Source of the DNA: a virus | Reading direction: 5' to 3' (one strand) | Length of the DNA stretch: 64,000 nucleotides | IMG/VR virus record: IMGVR_UViG_3300007516_000010 | Span: 1 to 64,000 of that record | Part shown: positions 33,580 to 41,636 of the stretch, piece after piece | Layout of the letters: every line of letters starts with the position of its first letter | Numbering within the stretch: position 1 is the stretch's first letter | The notes under the pieces: generated by a model | What the model was told of the DNA's origin: nothing | Database searches by the model: none | What the model saw: the letters and a program-made list of their open reading frames with translations, nothing else | Made by a program: the position numbers and the translations under genes

Positions 33580-33862
33580 TTTGCAGCAGCTTGCTGCGAT
33601 TCTTCAGCGGGAGATAAACCGATTTCCTGCAGAGGATATACGGGTGCTCATCGTCAAAGGCGAGCTGTTGCCGCTGACGGTGGAAGAATGCCTGGTACAT
33701 TTCACAGACGGGGAGGAATCCGCGGTCATACGTTTGCCTGTCCCAGCGGCTACTGCCGAAGTGATTCAGAGTACCGGCGAGCTCGTCGGAAGTCTGGACG
33801 ACGACATTGACCCTAGTTCAGACTTGACCGGGATACCGGACGAGGACTTTTTGTTTGGTTAA
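33194..33862 (+). CDS. Unknown protein with Pro/Lys-rich N-terminus, 222 aa
   Basis: Starts at ATG 33194 in the +1 frame relative to the gene at 32887; that frame is closed by TAG at 33155. Residues 1-120 are a Pro/Ser/Lys-rich linker with KKRLLKKSL and KRLIKRKR motifs; residues 125-220 are a globular acidic domain starting NRPRCEGC. The linker motifs match the basic tail motif of other genes, which supports this frame as coding. It may be the second half of a frameshifted product from 32887. Confidence 0.65.
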   Translation: MPPKLQIHQPEIPPVAVPKKRLLKKSLPAPPSGSPRPAERTPKVSSPTESSTLPRSAVRRSSLPPQATVDHPTPAAPESSTKSTPPQKRLIKRKRSQPSPTAEPPPPVNKYQLLLATLGNRPRCEGCSDLQQLAAILQREINRFPAEDIRVLIVKGELLPLTVEECLVHFTDGEESAVIRLPVPAATAEVIQSTGELVGSLDDDIDPSSDLTGIPDEDFLFG

Positions 33863-33900
33863 GTGGTGTTGCTGTGCGTTGCAGCAATCGTTGGTTTCGA

Positions 33901-33930
33901 AGCCGTCCAAATCGGACGGCTTTTTTCGTT
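33901..33930 (+). terminator. Intrinsic transcription terminator
   Basis: GCCGTCC and GGACGGC form a 7-bp stem around AAATC and are followed by TTTTTTCGTTTT. It ends the cluster before the gene at 33951. Confidence 0.9.
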
Positions 33931-33950
33931 TTAGGATTGAGAGAAAAATT

Positions 33951-35402
33951 ATGCTTCATTACAACCACCGCACCGGTGACGGTATGAACGCCGCCCAGCG
34001 AGGCTATCGACGCGGTCGTGAGCAATTGCGAGCTGCGAACATGTTTCGCTTGGCCCGGGTGTTGATTCGCCCGGATGCATTGTTTTCCTCTCCGGAGGAG
34101 AACGAAGTTTCGGTTATTTCTGTGCGAGACGTCACCGCGACTGTGGTGATGGACGTCCCTCGCGCTGGCGAATTGCCTAACAGCCGGATGTACCAAACCG
34201 GCAAGTTGGTCGTTAGCGAGAACGAGGCGATGCCTTGGAGACCTCGGTTGTCCCTCCAGGTTGACACAGCGTGCGATCTCGCTGCAGGCATTGCCTGCCG
34301 TGTGCAAGCATCTCGCGACGTCACGACGGATGACACCATTCTGTCGCCTAGAGCAGGCACCGCGTGGCTGCGAGGCGACGGCAATAGCGTCTTTGTATGT
34401 GTAGGTAACTACAGCGTTGACAACGAGATTAGGCCGTTTCGGGTCGTTAGATTGGCTACGCAAGATTTACAGCATGTCCGGATTGGCGGCCAGCGACCTG
34501 GCAGTCTGATTGGCATTCCTGGCACACTGCGTATGGGCCCTATGGAAAAGGGCTCGCCGCTGGTTAGATTTGACCGTCCGTTGAAGGTGGAGATCGCCAA
34601 CCTTGGGCTGGGGAACGAACCTTTGATGCGTGATAACCTCAGTCACGCAGTTCCGGCTCAGCACGCCCGGGCCATGTTCAAGACCGCGGCCAGCATTGTT
34701 GATCAGGCAGACGCGAAAGGTGTTTGTTGTAGCGGCGGATTCTCCGTCATGCAGGCTGGTTATCTCGATGACCTTGAGGCCGACGGGGTCAGCGGCACTC
34801 AGTGGGATAACCGCCAGGCGTCGCTGTTGGGCGCCGGCAAACACTTGGGCTTCGCTAAGCCTGTCGAGATCCTGTTCCCTGGTAACGGGGTAATTAAGGA
34901 GATCGTGGCTGGCGATCGCGGCAAGCGAGTTTGCCTGGTGATGGAAGATGGAACGGAGTATTCCTACCCGTCTGACGCGATACTGACAGCGAGTACCGGC
35001 CACTGCAGCCGATATACGCCGATCGGTGTTTGGACGACGCCTGCTGGTCACGCGATTCGACCAGACAGACTGTCGCACGAGGATGTGTTGTCGCTTTTGT
35101 GGGACGCAGCACAACAGCAGGGACATGTCTGTGAGGTGGGTGACAAAATGTGCTTGATGGCCCCGCAAGGGCTGCTAGGTTCATTGGCCATCCAGGGCGA
35201 GGAGGAAAACGGAGTGAGCGACCACTACCTCAGCTTTAGCGCAGACCTGTGGAACGAGAAGCTTGGCGGTTTCTTACTACCCAGTGAGTCGTTTGAGCAG
35301 GATTTCTGGTTGGGCAATGCTCAGTTCGAAACTTTAGTGGGTGTTGCTGCGGAGTCTGGAACGCGTCCTGCTAGGCGTCAGCTTATAAGCAGACGTAGAT
35401 AG
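33951..35402 (+). CDS. Unknown protein, 483 aa
   Basis: ATG at 33951 follows GGATTGAGAGAAAAATT; an earlier in-frame GTG/ATG would run through the terminator hairpin and is rejected. The sequence is beta-rich throughout, with a section around residues 290-345 (NGVIKEIVAGDRGKRVCLVM) and a basic end, ARRQLISRRR. No motif recognised. It lies two genes before the portal-like gene, so it may be structural, but this is only context. Confidence 0.7.
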   Translation: MLHYNHRTGDGMNAAQRGYRRGREQLRAANMFRLARVLIRPDALFSSPEENEVSVISVRDVTATVVMDVPRAGELPNSRMYQTGKLVVSENEAMPWRPRLSLQVDTACDLAAGIACRVQASRDVTTDDTILSPRAGTAWLRGDGNSVFVCVGNYSVDNEIRPFRVVRLATQDLQHVRIGGQRPGSLIGIPGTLRMGPMEKGSPLVRFDRPLKVEIANLGLGNEPLMRDNLSHAVPAQHARAMFKTAASIVDQADAKGVCCSGGFSVMQAGYLDDLEADGVSGTQWDNRQASLLGAGKHLGFAKPVEILFPGNGVIKEIVAGDRGKRVCLVMEDGTEYSYPSDAILTASTGHCSRYTPIGVWTTPAGHAIRPDRLSHEDVLSLLWDAAQQQGHVCEVGDKMCLMAPQGLLGSLAIQGEEENGVSDHYLSFSADLWNEKLGGFLLPSESFEQDFWLGNAQFETLVGVAAESGTRPARRQLISRRR

Positions 35403-35435
35403 GCTGCAGTGACGTTAGGTTACCGTTGTGCTATG

Positions 35436-35463
35436 CTCGCCCACGGTTTATTTCGTGGGCGAG
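35436..35463 (+). promoter_or_regulatory. Perfect hairpin before the gene at 35478, with a -10-like box
   Basis: CTCGCCCACG and CGTGGGCGAG pair fully around an 8-base loop. The stem begins right at a TGCTATGCT extended -10-like sequence (35429-35437) and ends 14 bases before the ATG, next to AAAGGTAGAGCG. A promoter with a structured leader is plausible. Confidence 0.5.
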
Positions 35464-35477
35464 TTAAAGGTAGAGCG

Positions 35478-36371
35478 ATGACAGGTAAAGCGATTATCCC
35501 TAGTGGATACAGCGACGAGTACGGCCAGCCTAAAGAGTTAGACGCACCACTGGTTTTTAACGCAGCGGTGGCCGTTAGCTACGACGAGGACGACGAGGAG
35601 TTCGATCCCACCGTACCGTTGCCGCCGGAGATTGCGTCGCAGGCGTTTGCGCTAGCCACGGATAAGTTCAATTCGCTAGACGTTAAGACAAGAGATAAGA
35701 CGTCAGTAGGTGCTTTGGCTATCCAGTTCGCCAGAGCGCTGCGTCTGAGGGAGCAGCCGCGGACCAAGAAGCCGCCTGCTGTTCGCGTGACGCAGGACGA
35801 CCTTCCGGCGACGACCAACAGCCGCAAGAAAGCGGTTAAGACGGCGACGGTATCGGAGATCTCGCCGGCGACACCGAAAAAGACTAAGACGGTCAAGCGA
35901 GTCATTCGCGTTAAACGGCACGTCGACCAGCGGGTAGACGATTCTGGGCCGAGTTTAATCAGCGTTAGACGTCCGGTAGTGACCAAACGCACTCCGGTCA
36001 TCGTCGCACCTGCCGACGCGTCGCTAGCGTCACTAAAGATTCCTCGACTAAGTGGTGTTCCTTCGTCGCCGGGCATCGCGATACAGCTGAGGTATACAGA
36101 GCAGTCGCAGTTGGTATCTCAGCGGTTCCGAGTGCACTGGTTGTTGACCTATCTGGACGACGAAGATCAGGTGACGCAGGTAGCAATGACATTTGATCGT
36201 CGCTACGGCGAATCTCCTTTCGATGAACTCGAGATCGATTTCTCACCGTATGAATCGATGCAGCTAGTTATTAGCGGAACACAATCGATGACGTTGGAGG
36301 TGTTACGAGGTAAGATGGTCGTCGACCTTGGCGTTTTCAACACCGCAATTTTCAACGTAGTGAGACCATGA
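35478..36371 (+). CDS. Unknown protein with basic middle, 297 aa
   Basis: ATG at 35478 has GAGTTAAAGGTAGAGCG upstream; an ATG at 35409 in frame is less likely because the hairpin and -10-like box lie after it. Residues 100-180 are a Lys/Arg/Thr-rich linker containing KTVKRVIRVKRHV, another instance of the basic motif. The C-terminal 90 residues are a beta-rich domain (SEQSQLVSQRFRVHWLLTYLDDE type). No family recognised. Confidence 0.7.
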   Translation: MTGKAIIPSGYSDEYGQPKELDAPLVFNAAVAVSYDEDDEEFDPTVPLPPEIASQAFALATDKFNSLDVKTRDKTSVGALAIQFARALRLREQPRTKKPPAVRVTQDDLPATTNSRKKAVKTATVSEISPATPKKTKTVKRVIRVKRHVDQRVDDSGPSLISVRRPVVTKRTPVIVAPADASLASLKIPRLSGVPSSPGIAIQLRYTEQSQLVSQRFRVHWLLTYLDDEDQVTQVAMTFDRRYGESPFDELEIDFSPYESMQLVISGTQSMTLEVLRGKMVVDLGVFNTAIFNVVRP

Positions 36372-36556
36372 TGGATAAATTTGGCGTGATTCAGCCTGGC
36401 CGGACACCTGATCCCGAAGATTCTAAGAAATCGAAGGATAGGGGCAAAAGTGCAGCCGAGCTAGATAATGGTATCCTTCGGGACGTCGCTGACCGCACGC
36501 AGGATCATCTGCGATCCAGAGCAGCCGACCCGAACGACCACCAACCAACCGGCTAG
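36368..36556 (+). CDS. Unknown small charged protein, 62 aa
   Basis: Starts at ATG 36368 or 36371, overlapping the preceding stop. It is highly charged (SKKSKDRGKSAAELD) with no hydrophobic core and is probably disordered. It ends two bases before the portal-like start. Its reality rests on the coupling with both neighbours. Confidence 0.5.
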   Translation: MMDKFGVIQPGRTPDPEDSKKSKDRGKSAAELDNGILRDVADRTQDHLRSRAADPNDHQPTG

Positions 36557-36557
36557 C

Positions 36558-38447
36558 ATGTACGACAAGCTCACCTCATTCGATTGTCCCGGTAACGCAC
36601 GGTACAGCGGTAACGGCAGTAGTGCCGCTTACCCGAAGAACTTCCTGGATTACGCTAGCACCGCCGTTCCGCAGACGTTCGCGGAGTTACTGGACTGGTC
36701 TGAATACGCGTTCTTGGCCACGGGCGACTACAAGTCTCTTTTCGAGCGGCTATACAACTACTTCATCACTGAGCTGAAGATCTCGTCGATTGACAACGCT
36801 AAGAAGCCGATGGATGAAGAGACCGCGAACGAATGGCGGCAGTTGCTCGAAGACGATCTCAACTGGGGCGAGGTCGCGGCCAGTATGATGCTCAATTTGG
36901 GTGTCTACGGTAACGATTTTATCTCTGTTTACGCACCTATTCGCCGCTTTCTAGATTGCCCGAATTGCGGGCTGCGGATTGATATGAAGACGCTGGCTGA
37001 CACTAGCGGCAGTGATTTCGGTTATCGCAGCGGTAAGTTCACTGCCAGGTGCGTGGGCCAGAAGTGCCGACGAGAGAACCGCGGCACCGAGATATGGTCG
37101 CCGCATGATTTGCGATCAAGCCGCCCTGAAGACTTCAAGATCAAGCAGTGGCCGACTCGTGAGATGATTATCCATCATTACGCTTGGACCGACCGCACTA
37201 TTATTTACTGGCGAATTCCTGAGCACTACAAGCGAGCGGTGCAGTCAGGCGACGTTGAGACACTTGCCGAAGCCGATGTCAACGTGCTTGAGGCTATCGA
37301 GAAGAACATGTTGTTCAAGTTCCGTGATGATCGAATCTTTCATGCGAAAGAGCCGACCATTACGGGACTGCAAACGCGTGGCTGGGGTTTGCCGAGGTCG
37401 ATTTTTCTTAACCGTCAGGGCTGGACGCTGCAGCTATTAAGAAAGAACACGCAGGGGTTGGCACTGGACTGGGTGATGCCGATGAAGATCGTCTCGCCGT
37501 CTGCGCAAGCGGTTCCGGTTGGGCGGGGTAATTCGATGAGCCCTTCGGCGAGCGTTAATCAAGCCGACTTTTCTCGCATGTTCGCTAAGGCGGTTTCGTC
37601 TCACCGCAGTAATCCGACGAGTTGGCAGGCAATGCAGATGCCAGTGGACGCTAATATCCTTGGTGGCGACGCCAACCGGCTGTTTCCTGCGGACATGATC
37701 CGTCACGCCAAAGACGAGTTTCTCGACGCCGGCGGGTTTCCTGTGGAGATGTACCGTGGCACGTTAACGTTGCAGACCGCTCCGGTCGGACTTCGCCTGT
37801 TCGAGGCCACCAACAAATCAATCCCGTCGATTCTTAACCGTGCGGTGAAATTCATCAGCGGACGTGTCTCTGAGTTGGCCAGCCGCGACCCGGTTGTCTG
37901 TAAGCACGAGCGAGTCTCGATTACTGACGATTTGGAAACGCTAATGATGCAGACGCAGATGGCTATGAGCGGAGCTTTGGCGATGAGCGAACCGATGCGA
38001 CGCATGGGCGTTGACTACCGTGACAACGCACGTCAGACGATGCGTGAGACAGAAATCACGCAGGAGCTTCAGGAAGCTGCCCAGGAAGAGCAGATTAAGC
38101 GACAGCAGTCCAACGCGGCGATGGCGACTCCACCTGCGGGTGGAGCCGATCCGGCTGCGGGCGGTGCCGCTCCGGCAGAAGGTGGCGATCCGGCTGCTAA
38201 CCCAATGGCAGGCATGCTACCCAGCACAGGGTATGTGCCACCAATGGCGCCAGACCAGATGGAAGAGGCAGCTACGGCGTTGGCCCAAACGCTCGCCGGG
38301 ATGGACCCGATGTCACGGGACCGCGAGCTAAAGATCATCCGCGACCGTTACCAGACGTTCCACGCGATTGTAAGGACGCGGTTGGAGCAGGCGGATCAGC
38401 AAATGGGGCAGCAGGGGCGTCAGATGATGATCGGACAAGGCGGTTAG
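36558..38447 (+). CDS. Portal-like protein, 629 aa, with an internal zinc-ribbon
   Basis: ATG at 36558. The arrangement matches phage portal proteins by eye: an N-terminal Tyr/Phe-rich region, a central alpha/beta region (RDDRIFHAKEPTI, GLPRSIFLNRQGW), a long helix bundle (PADMIRHAKDEFL; LRLFEATNKSIPSIL), then a Gly/Ala/Pro-rich tail and a Gln/Met-rich end (QQMGQQGRQMMIGQGG). Around residues 134-175 CPNC and CVGQKC could bind zinc, which is not usual for portals. Portals form the ring through which DNA enters and leaves the capsid. No terminase is nearby, so context does not add support. Confidence 0.55.
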   Translation: MYDKLTSFDCPGNARYSGNGSSAAYPKNFLDYASTAVPQTFAELLDWSEYAFLATGDYKSLFERLYNYFITELKISSIDNAKKPMDEETANEWRQLLEDDLNWGEVAASMMLNLGVYGNDFISVYAPIRRFLDCPNCGLRIDMKTLADTSGSDFGYRSGKFTARCVGQKCRRENRGTEIWSPHDLRSSRPEDFKIKQWPTREMIIHHYAWTDRTIIYWRIPEHYKRAVQSGDVETLAEADVNVLEAIEKNMLFKFRDDRIFHAKEPTITGLQTRGWGLPRSIFLNRQGWTLQLLRKNTQGLALDWVMPMKIVSPSAQAVPVGRGNSMSPSASVNQADFSRMFAKAVSSHRSNPTSWQAMQMPVDANILGGDANRLFPADMIRHAKDEFLDAGGFPVEMYRGTLTLQTAPVGLRLFEATNKSIPSILNRAVKFISGRVSELASRDPVVCKHERVSITDDLETLMMQTQMAMSGALAMSEPMRRMGVDYRDNARQTMRETEITQELQEAAQEEQIKRQQSNAAMATPPAGGADPAAGGAAPAEGGDPAANPMAGMLPSTGYVPPMAPDQMEEAATALAQTLAGMDPMSRDRELKIIRDRYQTFHAIVRTRLEQADQQMGQQGRQMMIGQGG

Positions 38448-38455
38448 GCGATAGA

Positions 38456-38595
38456 ACGCGAGTGGTGGAATAGGTAGACACACGGAAATGGCGGGTCGAG
38501 TACGAGAAAGACGGGTCCGACCGTAGGAGTCGGGTAGCCTATGTAGCTGCGTCTATAATCTCGGCTATGCTGGGTGCGAATCCCGGTCTCGCGTC
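38456..38595 (+). tRNA. tRNA-Leu-like element with an oversized anticodon region
   Basis: The acceptor stem ACGCGAG pairs with CTCGCGT at 38588-38594. The D-arm (TGGTGGAATAGGTAGACAC) matches bacterial tRNA-Leu closely. A T-arm CTGGG-TGCGAAT-CCCGG occurs at 38570-38586. Between D and T arms there are about 90 bases, instead of about 40. A 6-bp hairpin at 38534-38568 could be the long variable arm, leaving about 54 bases for the anticodon arm. No standard anticodon loop can be assigned. The 3' CCA is not encoded. Confidence 0.5.
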
Positions 38596-38606
38596 TTCAA
38601 TAACAT

Positions 38607-38634
38607 GCGGCGACAAAATCGATTTTGTCGCCGC
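38607..38634. repeat. Dispersed palindrome copy 6 (28 bp, perfect)
   Basis: Perfect 28-base inverted repeat with the common core, 12 bases after the tRNA-like element and 30 bases before the GTG start at 38665. Confidence 0.9.
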
Positions 38635-38664
38635 TATCTCTCTCTCCCTTCCTAAGGAAGTCTA

Positions 38665-38976
38665 GTGGCTAAAAAGAAAGTAAAACCGGCAACCATTACA
38701 GCAAGGTCGCGACGCAGCAAGATAACACCGATGGTAGCGTTGCTGGTACTCGAAGAAAGCAGTCCTTGCGATCCTGAGACATTGATCAACAAGATCAAGA
38801 TCGATATGCGGTTGACTTCGGATGATGAGTTTGAGTGGGCCTCGAACTACTCTTTTGTGCCTACCGTGTTGACGCCGCTGCTGGAGAAAGGCTGGGCAAT
38901 TCGTAAATACGAGCGAGACGGGTACATTTTCTCTATCACGCCCGCCGGTAAAGCCGAGATCGCTCGGCAGTTTTAG
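38665..38976 (+). CDS. Winged-helix DNA-binding protein, 103 aa, GTG start
   Basis: The GTG follows TAAGGAAGTCTA, a strong ribosome binding site. A basic N-terminus (MAKKKVKP) is followed by a winged helix-turn-helix pattern (residues about 20-100), ending with GYIFSITPAGKAEIARQF, a typical wing and C-terminal helix. It is likely a transcription regulator. A palindrome copy lies 30 bases before the start and might be its operator, but nothing here shows that. Confidence 0.65.
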   Translation: MAKKKVKPATITARSRRSKITPMVALLVLEESSPCDPETLINKIKIDMRLTSDDEFEWASNYSFVPTVLTPLLEKGWAIRKYERDGYIFSITPAGKAEIARQF

Positions 38977-39020
38977 CCTAGGCGATCTCAGCTTTACTTC
39001 GTTCTCGATAAGCGTAAACC

Positions 39021-40688
39021 ATGGCATCAACACGCGGCGACGTTAATATCCACGCGGTACCAGGTGGCAAGGACTATCTCAAACAGACGATGGCTTCTCG
39101 TTACAAGGCGACGCTGCGTAAGTCGCCGCAAGCGGGAATGGCTTCTCCCGTCGGCGTGATCTCGCCAGCTACCCCGATAGCGGGAGAGGTCGTCAAAAGT
39201 GCTTTTCAAATTAACAGGGAGGCATTGTTCCAAGAAAACCCCTCCTACGGGTGGCAAGTAACCGGGAGTGGGGGTGGAAATGGGTCATTTCCAGTAGTTG
39301 GTGGGTATGACGCTGTGCTTCATTCAGCTGCAGTAAAAATCGCTTTTCTAACGACCTCTACCGGTCATTCAGACGGTTGGACCGGCAAATTAGCGGGAAT
39401 CAGCGAGTTTGCCGGGAACCGTTCGGTCACTCTTAAACACGCTTTTAGCCCTTGGAGTGCCGTTAAGAGCGTTACTGACCCTGTCTGGGAAGCAGGTTAC
39501 GGTGCCGCGGACAGTACCGTCAGTGCGATACGCAACGCACCTCGTGCGGTGATGAACGCGGGTTCGGCGTATAAGCATCAGTTCAATCGGATGTACAACC
39601 CCTATTCGCAGGCTTGGAACGAACCGGGGATGAGCGGAGACAATATTGGAAGGGCGGCAATGGGGGCCGGATTGGGCGCCGGGGCACTTGCAGCCGGGAT
39701 GGTTGCCGGACCTGCGGCAGCTGCAGGCGGTGCTGCCCAGGGAGCGAGAGCACTGCTTACAGGCGGCATGCAGGTTGTCCGTAACATGGCTCCTACCGCG
39801 ATTAGGCAGGCAGCACAAAAGACCGTGGCAGCTTCCCCGACAGCGGCCAGGCTAGCTCAGGCCAGTGGCCGCGGGCTTCAGGCAGTTCAGCAAGGGGCCG
39901 GGAAGGCAGTGCAGGTAGTTAAGCAGGTTGCAACCAATCCTACAGTTGTTGATGCAACGAAGCGGTTGGGTTTTGGCCAAGGGTACGGCTACGCGGGCGA
40001 TTTTGCGGGTAGTGCGGCGGATACAGTAGCCGGCCAGGCTGGTATTGACACCAATGGATGGGGGCAGGCGATTGGCGGGAACTACGGGTTTTTTCGCGGG
40101 CTTGGCAAAGGGATACCGGCGGCGGGACCGCTCGGTTCGTTACTGAGCCGTACAGAAAAGAAACTTAAACCGGCGGCGGGACAACTGACCACGTACGGAA
40201 TCGGTGATGCGACTATCGGAAAGATGCAGGAAGAGCTTACTGACGGCAATATGAACATGTTTCGCCCTACAGATTCGTATCTAAACGCGCAGGATGCGGT
40301 ATCTCGCAGGATGGATGCCACGGTGTTGGAAGCCACCGGCATGACCGTTCCGCAGATAAGGGAGATGGCGGACCGGGCTAAGCCACTTGTAGAGCAGGCA
40401 TATCAGGAGTACGGCCCGCTCCCGCAGCAACCTTACGCGACTCCGGCATCAACAGCGACCGTAGCCCGACCGCAACCACCGCAACCACCACAACCAACGC
40501 AGCAACCGCAACCACCGCAACCAACGCAACCACCACAACCAACGCCGCAACCGCAACCAACACAACCAACGCAACCAACGACCGTACCCGCTTCTTTGCC
40601 GCGAGCAGGTGCCAGCGGCCTTAGCGGACGTAGACCAGGCGAGAGCACAACTAATTTCATCTCGCGACTAGCTGAAGGCGGTAGCTAG
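39021..40688 (+). CDS. Gly/Ala-rich hydrophobic protein with Pro/Gln tail, 555 aa
   Basis: Residues 200-245 and neighbouring segments are Gly/Ala-rich hydrophobic stretches (GAGLGAGALAAGMVAGPAAA) suited to membrane insertion or tight helix packing. The C-terminal 100 residues are a Pro/Gln/Thr repeat (QPPQPTQPPQPTPQ). It has no signal peptide. Similar Gly-rich segments occur in the proteins at 47791, 49185 and 50140, all near the RNA polymerase gene. A virion or ejection role is my inference; no family is recognised. Confidence 0.65.
   Translation: MASTRGDVNIHAVPGGKDYLKQTMASRYKATLRKSPQAGMASPVGVISPATPIAGEVVKSAFQINREALFQENPSYGWQVTGSGGGNGSFPVVGGYDAVLHSAAVKIAFLTTSTGHSDGWTGKLAGISEFAGNRSVTLKHAFSPWSAVKSVTDPVWEAGYGAADSTVSAIRNAPRAVMNAGSAYKHQFNRMYNPYSQAWNEPGMSGDNIGRAAMGAGLGAGALAAGMVAGPAAAAGGAAQGARALLTGGMQVVRNMAPTAIRQAAQKTVAASPTAARLAQASGRGLQAVQQGAGKAVQVVKQVATNPTVVDATKRLGFGQGYGYAGDFAGSAADTVAGQAGIDTNGWGQAIGGNYGFFRGLGKGIPAAGPLGSLLSRTEKKLKPAAGQLTTYGIGDATIGKMQEELTDGNMNMFRPTDSYLNAQDAVSRRMDATVLEATGMTVPQIREMADRAKPLVEQAYQEYGPLPQQPYATPASTATVARPQPPQPPQPTQQPQPPQPTQPPQPTPQPQPTQPTQPTTVPASLPRAGASGLSGRRPGESTTNFISRLAEGGS
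40468..40585 (+). repeat. CAACCA-type low-complexity coding repeat
   Basis: Short hexamer-like repeats (CAACCACCG, CAACCAACG) encode the Pro/Gln/Thr tail of the gene at 39021. Irregular unit lengths point to slippage. Confidence 0.85.
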
Positions 40689-40728
40689 GAGTCGCTGGCT
40701 GTTTATCGACCGACAAACAGGTTAAAGT

Positions 40729-40744
40729 TGACCCATCTGGGTCA
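40729..40744 (+). promoter_or_regulatory. Small hairpin in the gap after 40688
   Basis: TGACCC-ATCT-GGGTCA, a perfect 6-bp stem with a four-base loop, followed by CTTATTT. It could be a weak terminator of the preceding gene. The 141-base gap also holds CTGTTT...AAACAG arms at about 40698-40720. The gene at 40830 has no clear promoter. Confidence 0.4.
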
Positions 40745-40829
40745 CTTATTTGCCAGTGGTTAGTGATGAACGTGTGTACGTTAGTGGCTAGCCTAGCAGT
40801 CCTTCTCTGTCGATACAGGCGAAAGCAGC

Positions 40830-41636
40830 ATGGAAAACGATCAGTGGCGGGCGGCGATTATTGTCGAACGCAAAGACGCCAAGTACATGGACATTGGAAT
40901 TCAGCGACTGCGAGCTGCTGGTTTCGAGAACATCCACGTCATGGCTAGTGAAGGGGTGACGATCTCTAAGCGGTATCAACCGATGAGTCACCAAGCCAAA
41001 GAATGGACCGACGGGTACTCGCTTTGGAGAGGCGCGATCGAGTTGTTGGGTAAGATCTACACTTCGCGTTCCCAGCTGTTCCTGCTGATGCGACCCAACT
41101 TCCACCTGTGGGGCGATCTGATGCGATATGGTGAATTAACGATCGACCAAAGGTTGCTAGCTGTATGGAGTCCGTTCACTCCTAACCGCGTATTTCCCTC
41201 AAGTAACCAGACTCGCCCATCTTGCGAGGGTAGCTTTGGTTGGTGTCCGACCGCGATGAACGCTGACGCTTCTGTTGCAGACTGCTTGATAATGACCGGC
41301 CATATGCTTACGTTAGTCGGCCAGTACCTACCAGCGGTGTCGGCAGGCGGGCAAGTGGGCAGTGCGATTGCTGCGGCAATGGAACGTCAGGGCGTGCCGT
41401 TCTATTACCACTTACCAAGCCTGGTGACTACAGCAGAGCACACGCTCGAGGCCGACGACTTTGTCGGTGTTACGTTCGATATGTCCAGGAAGGACATGCT
41501 GACGGGTAGCTTTCTTCTCAACCCTAGCACGCCCAGACGTAGAAAAACAGGAAGTATGACATGCGTACCCTCGAACTCGTACCAGAACGCAAGTTCGCCC
41601 CCGACAGTAGTAAAAAAACCGCGACTCGGGTCGTAG
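40830..41636 (+). CDS. Possible glycosyltransferase, 268 aa
   Basis: ATG at 40830. The N-terminal region (RAAIIVERKDAKYMDIGIQRLRAAGFENIHV) resembles the start of a GT-A fold, RPNFHLWGDLMRYGE occupies the place where an acidic metal site is expected, and PFYYHLPSLVTTAEHTLEADDF near the C-terminus is the sort of sequence seen in related phage and bacterial sugar transferases. No clear DxD is seen, so the call is tentative. The next gene starts inside its end. Confidence 0.45.
   Translation: MENDQWRAAIIVERKDAKYMDIGIQRLRAAGFENIHVMASEGVTISKRYQPMSHQAKEWTDGYSLWRGAIELLGKIYTSRSQLFLLMRPNFHLWGDLMRYGELTIDQRLLAVWSPFTPNRVFPSSNQTRPSCEGSFGWCPTAMNADASVADCLIMTGHMLTLVGQYLPAVSAGGQVGSAIAAAMERQGVPFYYHLPSLVTTAEHTLEADDFVGVTFDMSRKDMLTGSFLLNPSTPRRRKTGSMTCVPSNSYQNASSPPTVVKKPRLGS

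Noticed and set aside
33951-35402. Second half of the split beta' subunit
   Set aside because: I looked for the bridge helix and trigger loop motifs in this and other large unknown proteins and did not find them.
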